Under the pieces are notes generated by a model, which saw nothing but the letters and a program-made list of their open reading frames with translations, was not told the origin of the DNA and searched no databases. 64,000 nt of DNA, from positions 2,480,001-2,544,000 of the forward strand of contig CM057130.1 in NCBI GenBank assembly GCA_029964075.1. Direction: 5' to 3'. The DNA is from Patiria pectinifera (taxonomy: Eukaryota; Echinodermata; Asteroidea; Valvatida; Asterinidae). Made by a program: the position numbers and the translations under genes. Position 1 is the first letter of the stretch; every line of letters starts with the position of its first letter. Positions 28,101-43,100 of the stretch are shown one piece after another.

Positions 28101-31100
28101 CCTGTACCGTCCTCCCTCTTTAAATAGCATTTATTTAACCTATAAAGATTGCATGTTTTGATGATTAACACATAATGTTAATTTCCATGGACGCGCACCG
28201 GTACGTGACCTTCTACAATTTGACTTGCATCAGCTCAAAATTCATTGATTTATGAGTTACTTATGAGTTTAAAGGGGCACTAGGTCCTGAAATCCCCCAA
28301 AATGTCATGTTATGGATTGTTTACTTAGCCTATTTCAAACATCTGGTTGAAAGGAAACCAACCTAATGTCTTACCGTTCCCGAGAAAAGACGAAAAAAAA
28401 CCCCACTTGTTTACATCGGACACGACGGAGTACGAATACGCTTTTCGTGTCGTTCTCAGTGTACGATATACACGTTGTGTGTCTCGGGAACAGCGCGCGG
28501 TGACCAATCACCAATGCAAAAAAAGTGGTTTCTTCAACGTCCGCAAAAGGCGCGCACTTCACGAATGAAATCACAACTAGCGTCCAAACAGCTCGAATTT
28601 ATGGGGTCGCAAAAGTGGACCCCGAAATTTGTTCGCATAATACACGCATAATACAGGAATAACACAAAAACGCCCAGTTTTGAAAGAATAGTTGTGCGGA
28701 TGTTTATATCCTACTTTTAAATGTTCTTTCCACTTAACATCATCCCGTTCAAAGCGTGTTTTATAGCCCAATTGGGCTGTTCCAGGACCCAGTGTCCCTT
28801 TAAACTATGACCAAAAATATCTCATCCATATGTTTCACATGGTGATGAGTATTGCATTAATTGCACTCTACACAAATTTAAAGCCCCCATTTTTTTTAAC
28901 TAATTACATAATAGTAAAATTGCATTTCAGGTTTTTTTTTGTCAACTTAAATTGAAGATTGATAATAGACTTAAGAAATTGGCTTATGTACCTCCCTCTG
29001 TGTCACATCAGGAGACAGTCAAATTACAAGACATCTTGTACGCTGTCCCTTCTAGTCATGTCGTCTAGGAATACCTGTTGTGAAGACCTTGACATTTTCC
29101 GTCAACAGCTCCGGACTTCTTATCCTTGTTTTAATTTCCTGCTTCGTTTTTTCTCCTCCCCCCCTTCTGATCCCCACGGCAGACGTGCCTTAGACATCCT
29201 GACTGCGTGCCAGCCAAGGAGACGCGCAACGGTGTGTTTGTCAACATGCGTCGCGCCCTCAGCCTCATCGACGATGTCATCAACGGCGGCTATGCCCAGC
29301 CCATGCAGAACGGCATCACCACGTCCAGGAATACAAACAACGCGCTACAGGAGCTGATAGTAAGTGGTAGATTGGGAGAAAACACTGACTTATCCGGTAG
29401 AGGTGTGGGTGTGAATATATGAGTAAACATGTTTGGTTTTATTTATTAGGCACCAGAATTATCAACTTCCTCAAGTTTTGAAAATTTTAATTCATTTCAA
29501 AAAGGCCTAGGTAAGGCCCCCAAAAAAGTCTCCGGTTTCTTCATAACCCCATCTAAAACACGCTCAAATTGTACAGCAGCAGGATTCAGTCAAAACCAGT
29601 GTTGGTGGCTTTGAGACATCATCTTTCATTGAAAAAAAAATTTTTTTTTTTGCCGACGCAGCGGCGGCGGCGCGGCAGCGCGATACCAATTTTTTTTTTT
29701 TTTTTTGGCCTAATGGTTTCCTTAACTGAAGTTTATGGAGAAATTGTTCCTTTTCTCATTGTTATTGTTTACCCATTTTTTCATGTGTTGGCAATGGAGA
29801 ATTAATGTCAGTCTGCATAAAGTAGATAGTTCCATTTCTAACGTGGTGGTCCAACATTTTTACTCTGAAATTAAAGTCAACTTTGACTTTTCTTGTTTGA
29901 GAATGAAACCCTAGCACTGCCCAGCAGACAATAGGCCTCACTTGCCTAGGCATTTTGTTAGGAACTTGTAAGTCTCCTTAATCCTCAATTGTATATAATC
30001 AGTGGCGTCAACGAACATTTAACAAGAGCTGGGCTTTACATGTACATGCCTCAATCCTCCAAAACCGTCAGGTGAATTTTGTAGAATCTTGGAGGGTAGT
30101 ATGCGATATTTTAAATTCCTCTATATTCCTCTCTCGTAATAATAACCCTAGGATCTTGTGGAAACGGCCAAGGTCACCCAAGCTGACAAGTCCAGCCGAG
30201 ACAAGCTGCAGTACGTACTAGACACTGTCATTGACACCACGCAGGACTTCACCGACTCGGCCTACACGTCTCACGAGCACAGGGAACGCATCCTGACCCT
30301 GCGGGACAGGGCTAGAACGGACCTGCGGACCCTGGCCAGCGTGGGTGCTGTACTGGTGAGTAGTCGGAACACTCACTTGAGCATCTGACTCAGATGTTGA
30401 GTCCCAGACTTGACAATGACCTCCGACACAGATTCTGAATGACCAGTTTAACTGAAGAGAAACGTCATCCTGCATTGCAGCTAATTTGTTTTGAGGGCTT
30501 TTAGTACATGTGTGAGATCGTGTCTCCAATCTCACAACAGATCAACCAACTACTTGGAATGTAGTTTTGTGGTTTCATGTTGCAGTGTTTTTCGAACACT
30601 GTAGAAACAAGCATCTTTTCTTTTTACTCATTGATGGCGTCATATAAAAACACTTGTATACGTTAGTAATGACATCGTCTGTGGGTGCTTTGTTTGATCC
30701 TTGTTTTAGTGCCAAAATTGAGCTACAAAGAATTGAACGGATGCGTGGAATGCTGTAGCCTGGACGGGAATCAGAAAGGCTGTTACACAGAGCCAAAGGC
30801 AATATTTAACAAAACTATCTTTGGTTATAAACCATAACCTTACCAGATCTTCATTCCTAAAAGTATGTACAGCTTATTGATAGTGGAATCTGAGCCCAAA
30901 TTCCCTCAATGGCAACCAAGAGAGATATGACAGATGCATGTAGTTGAATACCGTTGAAGTGGTGCACCCGGCCAAGACAATATTATTAGTTTGTGCAAAT
31001 TCACAAACATGTGCATTCTGTATTTGGCATTCTGCAATCGTGGCAGTATGCACACGTGGTGTGTCCCACACACTGAAGTTTTGATGAGTGTTCACACAGC

Positions 31101-34100
31101 ACAATCTACTGTTCCTCAACCCTCCACCAATTCCATGTCAAAATGGTCACACATCTCACACCATTTTTTTCTGTCACTTTATTTTTCAAGGAGAAGCGAC
31201 CAAACAAACAACATGAGCAGGACCTGGAGACATGCATACAGCAGATGTCCAAGACGTTGCTGGATCTTAAGAAGCAGCTGCAGAACACGGCGTTGGACCA
31301 GGCCTCGGAGATCTTCCGTTCCAACGATGACCAGGATCTCCTGGCCAATCTCAAGCAGATAGGGGCCACTGGCGACCTGGACCGGGTGGAGGAACACTCG
31401 CTCAAGTTCAGCGAGCACTCAGAACAGCTTCAAGAGGTATTAAGGTGCTCTCATCTTGCTAAGAATTGTAATTTATATTTTTTCCAGAACCCAAAGTTTA
31501 GCTCACCTGTTCTTCAGGTATTCTCAGATTATTAGAGTTTTTACGCCTTCTCTGTTGAAGAGTTTAGCATGTTTATTTAGGCCCCAATGGGGCACAGTGA
31601 TTGAGTGTTATTGTAATTTCTGTGGACAATGTGAACTTGCTCAACATCTACTTGAAGACGGCAGATTTCTGGTCAAATTGCTTGCCCTCACTTTACAACA
31701 CCAGGTATTCATGTGATGCATTATTGAAGTCAGCTTGACGATTGTAAGGCTTTAGCTGTTTCTGAAATGAGCAAAATCCATAAGGTGTTGCTGGCCATAC
31801 ATATCAGAGGTTAATGATTCAAATTGAACAGTATATTGATGAAAGCAGTTTTTGCTGCTCATGTTTGTTCTCACAATTGTTTGTTGGTACTCTACTCATA
31901 TAAACAAACCTCAACTACAACCTAAGGCTGTTGTACAGAATTGTTCTCATACTCAAGTACACTTTTCTGTGCATGCACTTTTATTGGTGCCCATGAAATG
32001 TGCTTAAACATTTACCAAAGGGAAATACATGTTGTAAATTTGTAGAAAAAATCTTGCATGCCAATCTAGAATATTGTTCATTAAAGTGATATCCTCATAG
32101 AAAAAAGAATCAGTAACTCCTTTTCTTTGCATTTACTTGTGTCATGTTTGTCCAATTGTCAACAGGCATGCAGGTTACTGGGTCACATTGCTGGCACTGC
32201 GCCGCTGGCGATATCCGCGGACTATGCAGAGAACAACATCAAATCTATAGGTCCTCAAGTAAGTCAACATTGAAAATCTTACCTACAGTCATTGTGTCAA
32301 GGAAGTAAGATTGATCTGATACACCGTGCCTCTGGAGACGTGCACACAATAGGGAACAAAGGATTGTATACGTCTCCACAGGGCAATTTCTATAGATGAA
32401 TCTCCACAACGTTTTCATGAAATAGATGTATGGATTTTACTCAAAATCTAAGAATTTCCAAGGTGGGTTTATTTGACGCAAATTGAAGAGTATTAGAAAA
32501 GGGATATTAAGTCCAAATTTCAGCCAAGGAAATTAATTCTGGTTAAAATAAGAGCATTTTGAAACTTCACTTTCAAACTCAAAAACTTTACTACACCCGC
32601 TTCACGGGTCAGATTTGTCAGGATTTTTCCAGATTTCAAGATTTTTTGTTCGGATTTGTCCAGATATCAGGATTTTTTAAAGATTCCCTATTGAAATCTT
32701 GAATTCCTGCGGTTTCACCGTAAAGGTATTTTTACCTATAAAAGTTTATATACATGTAGAACAAAAGAATTACAAACATATGTGATGCAATCAATCTAAA
32801 TGAGTTGATTGTCGGATACTTTCATTTTTATATATATAGGCCAAAATAGGCCTACTTCATCACATCACTTCATCACATCTCTTGGTGTTCCGACTTCCAT
32901 AATTTTTGAACTAAAGATGTTATCAGCATGCGGTTTTCACAGCAGTAATGCTGAGATTGTGCTCTTTTCAAATCTGTAAAAAAAAATTCACCATATCGAC
33001 AAACGACTCACTTAACTTGATCGCATCATATGCCATAGACCCTACACATGTGTTGCTTTGGGGCCCTCGGCAGCCCCGAAACACCTGTACTGATTAGTTC
33101 CTGGATTTTTCATATCTCCCGCAATCTCACCCCCGCATCAGAGATTTTCAATTGATGTACTGTGAATAGTTGTCATTTTGTTTTTGTAGAAATCTCTCTC
33201 AATTACAAAAGATAAATCTGTAGCTGGGGACCCATTTAAGCTAACATTCATCTGAGTGCTGTCTGTATTCAATGTCTGACAAAGTTTGTCCTTGTACCCA
33301 AATTCTACCCCAGATTGTTGCCTTGGCAACCACCTTAGCGATTCATCCCAGTAGTAAGATTGCCAAGGAGAGCCTAGAGGTCTTCAGCGACACCTGGGAG
33401 AGCCAGGTCAACGACCTGTCGCTGCTGGTCAAGGAAATCAACGACTGCTGTCAGGGAAAAACAAGTAAGGAAGGGGAAAAAAATTGATGTGTTGATTGGT
33501 ATGGATTGTAGAATCCACCTTGAAATGCTTGTCGAGTGGTTTTCTTCGCAGCTGCAAATATATTGATTGATTTTTTTGCCTAATTAGTTTGGATGAGCGA
33601 TTTCTAAAATTATTTAATCATTGAAATGTGTATGAGGTCTTTGTAGTAGTATTCGTCCATGTTTACTTTGTCCTTGAAACTGGATGTCCGAGGTAAAAGT
33701 AATTAAGTTTGCTTATGATTTCCTGTCATCACATATTGGTTTTCTTCTTGGTTTAATTATAATTTAGTATCTCTGTATTGTATACTGTTCTGTAATTTGC
33801 TATCAAATAATTAATTTGATCTTCAAGCAAACTTGAATTCTCGATCTGGATTGGTCAATCCTTGTCAACAACTGCATGATATTGTCCCATATAGCACGTC
33901 TATAATGCACTCCACGTGCACTGTTCCTGCTGCATGCGGTTGTAATAAGATACCCGCTGAAAAGTTTCTACAGCGTACGTGTTTCATCTTTACTGTATGT
34001 CAAGTTTGCTTGAAGATTAACTCGTTATCCCAATTGCTGATGGAAAACATAAAATACAGTGCGTCTGTGTCCCACATACATGTACCTCTCGGCCAACGGT

Positions 34101-37100
34101 CTCGTGGGATGACAAACTACATTAGTCCATGTTCCACTCACGCTCGTGGGATAACTGAAAATTACAAGTAATTTAATGTTGAACAATATAATACTGAAAA
34201 ATCATTGCAATCATACGTTTGGTGCAATTTGAAGTTTGTGGTTTTGTCATTTCGTTTTCAGGTGAAAAGCAAGTGTATTTATCGTTACCAAGGCCAGGGG
34301 TGAGTATGTCTCCTCAGCATGTCTATCATTTCTGTAGCTTTTGTTTCTACATCTTTCAGCGCATTGCATAACACAGGCCATACATGCATAATCTATCGCT
34401 CAAAACCTGTTGTACAGGTTTGTTTAGTCGTTGCCTTTTAAGCTACTTAACATGAAAAGCTACACGGCTGTAGAGATAACTTTACAATCCTGTTTGGTTG
34501 TTTCTGAGAACTCGGAACTGCCAGGAAGATCGTGGTGTTCCATGCCACCTTGCAATCACAAAATGTCCCAAACTACTTCTTAATGCATTGTGAAAGCAAT
34601 TTCTGCCTCTATCGGTTACAAAAGAAAGTGCAGTACTCTTCTTATTGGCATGGCTAAGAGCTGGATTATAAAGTCATGAAAGTACACATGGACCGCGAGT
34701 GTTTATTTTTTTCTACATGTAATTTGTATCTGCGTCTGTTGAATACTGCATAATATCTTTATTCTTTCTTTAAATGCAGCACAGGCACAAGCTTAATACT
34801 AACTGGATTTTAGTTGGGGGGGTTTAAGTAGTTCATACAGCATGTACAAAATCAGATAATGATAGATATAGAACGAGGATTGATTTCCAGAATAAAATGC
34901 ACAGTTTTGTTTATTTTTTTTTTATTTTTTTCAAATCAGAATTGTTGCATATTTCAAGTATTTCTACACAATGAACATTTGGCTGCATTTTCTCATTGGA
35001 ATTGCAAGAGGGGCAGAATCTGTCAGTTATTTTTTGCTAAATATTTTTTTAATTTTTTGTTATTTTGTTTTCTTTTTTGCCACTATACGCTTGCAAAACA
35101 TAAACTACTCATGCAGTATATTCCAGTCAGTGTGAGTATTATTGCATCAAAATGCAGCTTTTTTTTCACTAACCAGAGTGGTGGTCTGGGCTTTCGTTAA
35201 ACTGTTCACTTTTGTCCGAGGCATTGTTGCTGACCTTTTTTTTTTTGTATTTCTTAAAATTTCTTCTAGCATTCGTGTGTCTAGTGCTTACTTTGATTGT
35301 ACAAATTCTCCACTAACTTCTTGCTCATTACTAACCAACGATAGTTTCTCTTTCTTTGTTTTCTAACTTCAAGTTTCTGTCACGTGACATCTGGAATTTT
35401 CGAAAAGTTTGCTGTGAATAACTAGATGTGTTGCAAAGTCCTGTTAATTTTATCTTTCAATTCTTTCTTTGTAGGCCTAAAACCTTTCCTAAAGAGAAAG
35501 AATGATTATCCAAATTTGCTGGAGCAGACCGTCTACTTTTACTTTAGCTTCTGTTGAGTGTTCCTTTCATCCACAAGCCTACATTTATAACAACAAAAAA
35601 CTTAACGCATTGTCGTCACCGTGCAGACTTACATGCACATGTTTTTTGTATTCTCCCTACATAGAGGCTAATAATGATTTAAACTACATGTATTTAACCA
35701 AACATGTGTTAACCCCCATGTGACCAGCCACTGACCAATCAGTGTCATTGTACTAACCACTGTGTTTTACTTCATGAAGGTCCCACAAGCATGCAAAAGT
35801 TGACATTGATGTTCTCTGAATTTAACTGGAAAACTGGTTCTTGTTAAATACCGTGATCCCTCCTTATGTCACGTTGGAAGAGTTACCCGTTGCTTACTGC
35901 TCAGAAAAGAAATACCAGTCAAATATTGTATTGGCTTGGGGTCATGTACATTGTAACTGCATGGACGCATGGGTTTGGTTGTGTCAGGTCTTTTCACGTT
36001 ATCATCTGGCCTACCCCTGTTGAAATCAAAACGGCTCCACCCTGAGCAAAACCGGGTCCATTTAAGCACTGGGCCAATTTCACGGCGCTGCTAAGCACAA
36101 AAAATTTGCTTAGCACAAAAAAGTCTGGCTTATAAAAGCAGGTTATCAGCCAAAACTCCATGTGATTTTCATGCTAAGCAAACAACAGCTGAATACTAAT
36201 CACGAGCAATATAAATCACGAGGAGTTTTGGCTGGTAACCTGCTTTTATAAGCCAGACTTTTTTTGTGCTAAGCAAATTTTTTGTGCTTAGCAGCGCCGT
36301 GAAATTGACCCCAGGTTAGCAAGGAGCACAGTTCCCACTTATACTGGTGTGTACCTGGGTCAGGTGTACAGTTTTAACTTTCTACCTGGGTAGAGCCTGG
36401 CAACCCTGGTCAGGATTCTAACTGTTGAGTGCTGGACCTGTGTAAAAGCCGTGTTGGATTCTTACCAGTGTGAAAGGGGTTCCTGAAATCACGGGTCCAA
36501 CAAGGAAAATTTTGATATCTTTCGAGGAAAAAATGTTGTATCCTGACACCACTTTGTTCGGTTGTGTTCAAAGTCTATGGAGAGTCAAGAAGCATTTCAA
36601 AGTACTTTTTAACAAAATTGGGACTATTTCTCAGTCCCAGATTCATGTCTTTTCAACATTTTTGCATTGACTGACTTTCTTTGAGATGGTATATGATGAA
36701 AAAAGTGGCGTCAGGGTGCAACATTCTCTCCGCTATTGATTCACTCCTAAGTTTTAACATTACATACGTGTAAGCTTTGCCTTTTGCCAACATTATGTTA
36801 CATGTACATGTAGGAATTGTGCACGCTCAGGCTTGTCCTTGAACTTTCAAAAAAACTTAACAAGCTTACATAGGTGGGAGTCTAACCCTGATGTGTCTTA
36901 TTACAAGAACCAACATCAGGAAGGGCCAAAACCCAGTTCGGCTGTAAAATAATCTAATCAGTATCGTTAATAAATACATATGTTATTGTGATAAAGGAAC
37001 GTTGGTAAAGAAAAGTATTTTTGAAGCTGTTGACTGAACACTTCAAAACGTGGGGAAAATAAAATTGTTTTAAAAAGTGTGAAATTTAGAATTGTTTATT

Positions 37101-40100
37101 TCAGCCTGTTATTAAGATGTTACAGCTGACATATATGTTTGACAGTTATTACCTATTCGTTGTGAAATACCTTGTCTTAATTTACTAGGGAAGATTTTTG
37201 AGTTGGAAAGGTTTGATTTTGTGTATGTTGCATGCAACTTTAGAAACGAAACACATCTGGGAAATGTCTCGAAACTAAAAATACTTTGAAAGTTCCTTTG
37301 GGAGTGGCACCTGTTTAAACACTCCCTTATCAATCACATGGCCGTTGTGCATGTATGAACATGTACAGTACATGTATGCACAAAAATATTGTTGACATCA
37401 GGGAGATTTTGTACAATGAACCAAACTGTGCCGTTAAGATTCACCTTCAAACTGAGAGTGTTAATGGTCATTTTCTATGCCATTTTCAAAGGGCAACAAT
37501 CTCCTTATCCCCTGAAATAAGAAAATGACTATATTTGTCTCAAGCGCACGTACAGTACCGGGTACATGTATCTATTTGGTTGTCCCTCCCGTTTAAGGGG
37601 GAAAAATTGAAATAAATAATAAATATCCAACTTTATAAATATATAAGAAATTAAGTTATTTATCTGTACTTCTTAGAGAACAAGGCCTTTTCATTGTGCA
37701 TATGACATGCATTGTGCATCCATTTAACATCTGAAATTAATTAATGCGGGACCGCATATCCATATGGTCTACACGCTCTGCTTTATGCGTGTCAACGCGC
37801 CCATTGCAGCAGAGGTCGTAAACACAGAATGATTCATACTGGGTTGTTTTATAATTCATGAAGGTTAACACTCGCAAATTCGTCACCGATACGCCACATC
37901 ATTTATTCAAATACCGTCAAGGAAACAGAATTTGGAGATACAGGACAATTTAAACCAGAGTGACTGATTACTTTTCCTTGGTTGTACCTTCTGTTGGATG
38001 TGTTCTGGGTGTATTTGATCCGTGCATGGAGTATAGAGGGAGCCATAGCTTATTAATTTCGCTCGTCGTACCCCCCGCCCTGCAAACAGGACGCTGGTAG
38101 GAGTGGGCGTCGGACGCTGCTCTCATTGGATGGTGGTTGATGACCCTTTAGGACGCGTCAACACAACAAACTGCTTCGGTGCCGTGCATGTGGCGCGCTA
38201 GCTGCATGCGAAGGTCAATCTGTACTTCCTTCACAAGATTCTGTGAAGCTCGTCAGCCATTACCAGCGCCCTGTTTGCAGGGCGGGGGTACGAGCGAACT
38301 TATTAATCTGTAGAGGCAATTCGGGCGATTCACAATGCAGTGCGCCACCAAGAGTTTGCCGTGGAGAGTCCATTTTTTCAAGTTTACAGTCGACAAAACA
38401 TGGCCCATTTGAACGAGTGTCAGTTACTAGACAACTTGAGCTTATTTGTTATTGATTGGGGCATAGCGTTCAGTGGCCTTACAACACCATATTGATAAAA
38501 AGAAAAGAAAAGGGCAAACAGATACTCAAATCATATGTTACGAAACTACTGACCGGAAAAACTAACAATTTCAAGTGTCCCGTGCTGTGAATTTGTCGAC
38601 CATCTCCCACAATGCACTGGGGAAAATGAACTCTTCGTGGCAAACTTTTGGTGGCAAACTCTTGGTGGCGCACTGCATTGTGAAACGCCCGAATTGGATG
38701 ATCCTCCCATTGCAGTGGTGCACGTGTGTTGATTGTTAGATGATAGTAGGGAATGAGTGTGTACCAGGGAGGGTTGAGACTAACAATTAGAGTGAAGTGA
38801 GAGCTCTTATTTTGTTCAGTGAATTTCACCACTGTCACTTGAGTGATAAAGACAATCACAAATAGTTCACAAGTCAAGTTACGAGTCGAGGCAAAGTCAG
38901 GCCAGAAGTTGAGGAAGGGATGCCCTTTTTTTTAATTTTCTTTTTTGCTATTGCCAGCATGGGTTTCTTCATAGACTCACCACAATCACATTGTACTGCA
39001 AACGATCGTTTAAAAGCCAAGTATACTGGTGTTCGAGTCTCGTTTCATTGTCGACACACACAACATGTGTGGTATCGCGACGTGAGTACATGTATGTGTG
39101 GTGTATTGCGATCGTTGCAAATTGTTTCGGCCCTGGAGCAAAAACCCACTGGCATCCCTATTTTTATAAATAAGGAATGAATACTCACAAAAGAACGCCT
39201 TTCTGTCACAGCATTTTGAGTACATATAGTTTGTGACATGACCTGAGACAAGATTGCTTATGATGGATCAGTGACAGTGAGAAGACCTTGCAGTCACAGT
39301 CTATGAGATGCTTGTGACATGATCTTGGGTGATTTGTGATTGACTAGTGATCTGCCTTGCGATGATCTACATGTGTAATGACTGGATCACAGCTGTGCCA
39401 CGCATTAGCATTTGAGAGTGAGAGTCAATGCATACACATACATGTACATTGAAGTGTGTATTTGTCTGCAATCGGGGACCCCCTATTGTCCCTCTTTTGA
39501 TTGTACTTTTTAGGAAGACCTCCCATATGTTTTGTACACGAATCCCAATTGGGGACCTCTCAGGAATTGGGGACCTTATTGTCCTCTATTGTTCAACGTC
39601 CCCTATTGAATGCATTGAATGCAGAAACAAACTCAGACATTCTTGTTCCGTAACTGTTGGGACTATGGTACTATGGGGACCAAAGACACTATGAGGACGG
39701 CAGAAATTCCTAATTACCCTAACAATGAAAAACTAATTCCCCATAACGTGGTGACGGTCTGCCCACACATCTACGTGTACCAGAGAATTACTGCCCAACA
39801 TTAAGGCGGGTTCATGCATCACGCAAATGGGAACATTAATTCGCTGTGAAAATCGCTGTACTTGAAATGTGTTTGACTTTTGCAAATTCGCATTGCGAAT
39901 AGTAATACGTGCCTTCACGAAACAAATTCCCGCTCGCATTTGCTTTTGCGGTGAATGTAAACCGGGCTTTATGGTAACAAGTAATTTTTGTGGCAGCATC
40001 CTCTAATCCATTCATGTACATGTATAGTTTTATACCAGATTGAATACTCGTGTAACAACTTTGGATCTACAGGTTAGCTGAGTGGGAGATTGTTTAATAA

Positions 40101-43100
40101 CCAATGCATTCAAAATATAATAGACACATTTATGTAATTTCATGTTTACTTTCTCATGTCCTTCACTGTTTTCACCTAAAACTCTGATTGCCTGTATTAC
40201 CTTATCCTCCTGTGCTTAAAACTGTTCTTTTCCCCTGGTATTTCAGCCTTTTTTCTGTCGGATCCAAAATTCAATAAGTTTATGAAGATATTTTACCACT
40301 AACTTTTTGATTAAAGGTAATCCAATTTTTGTCTGTTCCATTTCTCAGAAACATGGCTCCACACCAAAGAGCATCAAACCAGCCAAGCTTGATGCAGAGG
40401 TAAGTGGGTACCAGACTGCAGGCTCTCTAGGATAAATATTTAGCTGGTCTTCATTGTTTTTCTCCTTTTTTCAATTTAAAAAAAAGTACTTAAAGTGTCC
40501 CCATGTTATTTACAACTTTCACGCAATTTTTTTTCATTGCTATTTTCTGCTAACACAAGTTATCAAATGTATTCTGATTGACCTCAATACTCCCCGTCTT
40601 TCTACTTATAAAACTGAAAATTTCCAAAACATCGATAAATTACACATGCATCAGTTGCCTTTTGGCAGGGAGCAACTCTTATTACATATATATGTGCTTG
40701 CTAGAGCGAGTAAAACCCATTAAAAATATGGTAATTTTTATCACTCTGTGAAAATGGAGATGATCTTCACCATATGGAAAGGCCATTAATTATCGACTGC
40801 TACTCTCCGATGTTTGCGTTTTCATTTTATTAAACTGATAGCAAACAGTTGCAGCAGTTGTGGACATCATGGAAAGAAATTTGAAAACATCTCTCTTTTT
40901 TGAGTTGTAAGGAGAAGGATTGTTTGGTACACCACTGGTAGTTTCGTCCTTACAGTCCTGAGTTCTCCAATGTGCATACAATTTCTTTAAACATTTGCGG
41001 GAGTTGGGGTTAATCAGATTTTTTCAGTATGGTTGATGCTAGTAATGTGACTAGGATTGGAGAGATGGCCAACTTGACAAGCAACGATTGGCCTGCCGGC
41101 TATCAAGACACCGAATGGTCAGCAGGGAGAATTGTAACCGTCTTGCTTTATGTCCCAACCGCAATCCTGACATTGACACTCAACCCTCTCTGCTTGGCGG
41201 TCATCTGGCGAGTGCCCAACACCCAGCCAACCGTCAAGATCTTCATGGCGTCGTTGATTGTTGCCGACTTTGGCTACGGGCTCCTGAAGTTCACTCCGTT
41301 AACTGCCTCGTTGGTGGCCGGTTACTGGCCCTTTGGCACTTTCCTGTGTGCCGTGTTGACCGTGATCTGCGAATACCTGTTTGGCCTGATGTGCTTCCTG
41401 GCCCTGTTGCTGCTGACCGTTGACCGGTACCTCTCCATCGCCCGGTGTCTGCATTATCCCCGCCTGATGACTCTCCGCAGAGCGCAAATCATTACTTTGT
41501 GCAGTTGGATTGTAGTTACACTGGTTTCAGTTTGTGGAAACGTGGCCGTCTTCTACGAGCAAGAAACATCGGACAGCAGGGTGTGCAATCCCCCCTACTC
41601 ATCGCCCGTCCTAGATTATACCCTGATAGGCCTTGTCCTCGTGGGCCTGGTTGCCATTGTGGTTCTTTACCTTCACATTTTGGTGATTTCTCGTCACCAG
41701 GCACACCGCATCGCTCATGAAAACCATCCAGCAGCAAGGCGCAATGCACCGGGACTTACCAAAAAGAACAGGAAATCTTTTGGCACTGTCATCATCATAT
41801 CGGCGATAGTTTTTGTGGGCTGGTTCCCGACGCTGTTGATAGAGCTGCTGCATTATGCCACTGTCTCATCCAGCATTCCGACTTTGGTTGTGGATATGGC
41901 TGATTTCCTCTTCTATTCCACCAACTGGTTAGACGCAGTCGTCTTCTGCCTGAGGAACAAGGATTTCAGAGAAACACTTCTCACAATGGCTGGCACTAGT
42001 TGTAATATTTGTTGTAAATGCAACTGCTTTGATCACTGAGTTTGGCAAGAACAACTGAAAACTACACTCTCAAAATACCATGGAATATTTTGACGACAAA
42101 AGCAAGAATATGAATTTGTCAATAACACAGTGAAGTGGACAGTCCTCAAAAACGATATTGTGACTGAATTTGTACATACAATTTTTGATGTAAGTATCTC
42201 AAGAACTTTAAAAAAAGTCATTAATTAATGCAAAATTCTTTGTAATATTATGTGTTCTCCCCTTATCAACATCATAAGCACTGTAAACAAGCTTCCTTAG
42301 GTGGAGCTTTTAACCCATGACCCTTATACCCATGGGGAATAGCAAGGGTATGGGCTCCATGCGCCAACAAGAGAGGGCCCTTTTTACCACTTTCGAGAGC
42401 CCCATGGACGGAACACACCATGTGAGCGTTTTGGTTCACGTGCGTGGAGCGTGAAGTATGCACAACTAATCGTACTCTGATGTGCACAAAGCCATAGCGT
42501 CTTCACGTGAGCGTCATGCATTCCAGTGTCTCCCAGTGGCCTCCCCCCATCTCTGCCTTGCTTACCGTTGAGAAGGTACTTGTGCACGGAGTACATGCGT
42601 TACTTATAGTTGTAAGTTGTTACAACTATTATTAAAATGGGTCCACTGGAAGTCATCGAGTCTCCAGTCAAGTGACCGGCTATTGAAATAAACTGTGACC
42701 GAGGGATTCCTTGTCATTTTTTTACTTGGTACCTAGTCCGTGATGTGACTGTTGATTGGCTTGTGATTGACTCGGTTCTTCGCATCGTGCGTACACAAGC
42801 CAGTACATGCACGTAGTGTGTCCCTCCTACTTGGGTTCTCAAAAGAGGCCACAAAGCGCCCTCCACTGCTCACCCATGAAGGCCACATCTAGTGATTGTT
42901 CATAGTAGAAAGGTCTTTTATAAGTATCTACACGTCTTGTCTTGTTACTTACAGGAGCAAGCCAAGATTGCCAAGCTGGGTCTAGAGATGAAACTGATGA
43001 CATCGGAGCTGGATGCCGAGACGGACAAATGGGGCGACCAAGACAACGACATCTTCAAGCGGGCTAAGAACATGTCTAGTATGGCGTACTCCATGTACCT

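Larger units (their letters stand above)
34300..40348. other. 6-kb catulin intron
   Basis: No exon is supported. It contains the 36071-36312 palindrome, a repeat at 36480-36720, a foldback with 9-bp duplication (38058-38298), a second foldback (38317-38696), the GGGGAC repeat (39470-39750) and a MITE (39801-39972). The stretches 34300-35900 and 36730-38040 show only T-rich runs and scattered TACATGTA motifs. Confidence 0.6.
40400..42954. other. Catulin intron that contains a GPCR gene
   Basis: The intron is about 2.55 kb and its centre is occupied by the receptor frame at 41029-42039. Apart from that it shows no repeat family of the window. The part after the receptor (42040-42950) includes a possible polyadenylation signal at 42687. 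Confidence 0.75.

Noticed and set aside
28371-28574. Overlapping 60-73 residue frames on both strands
   Set aside because: They lie within the TTAA element at 28273-28799 and have no similarity to a transposase.
41088-41423. 111-residue frame overlapping the GPCR
   Set aside because: Shadow frame of the receptor; only the receptor frame has seven hydrophobic segments and class A motifs.
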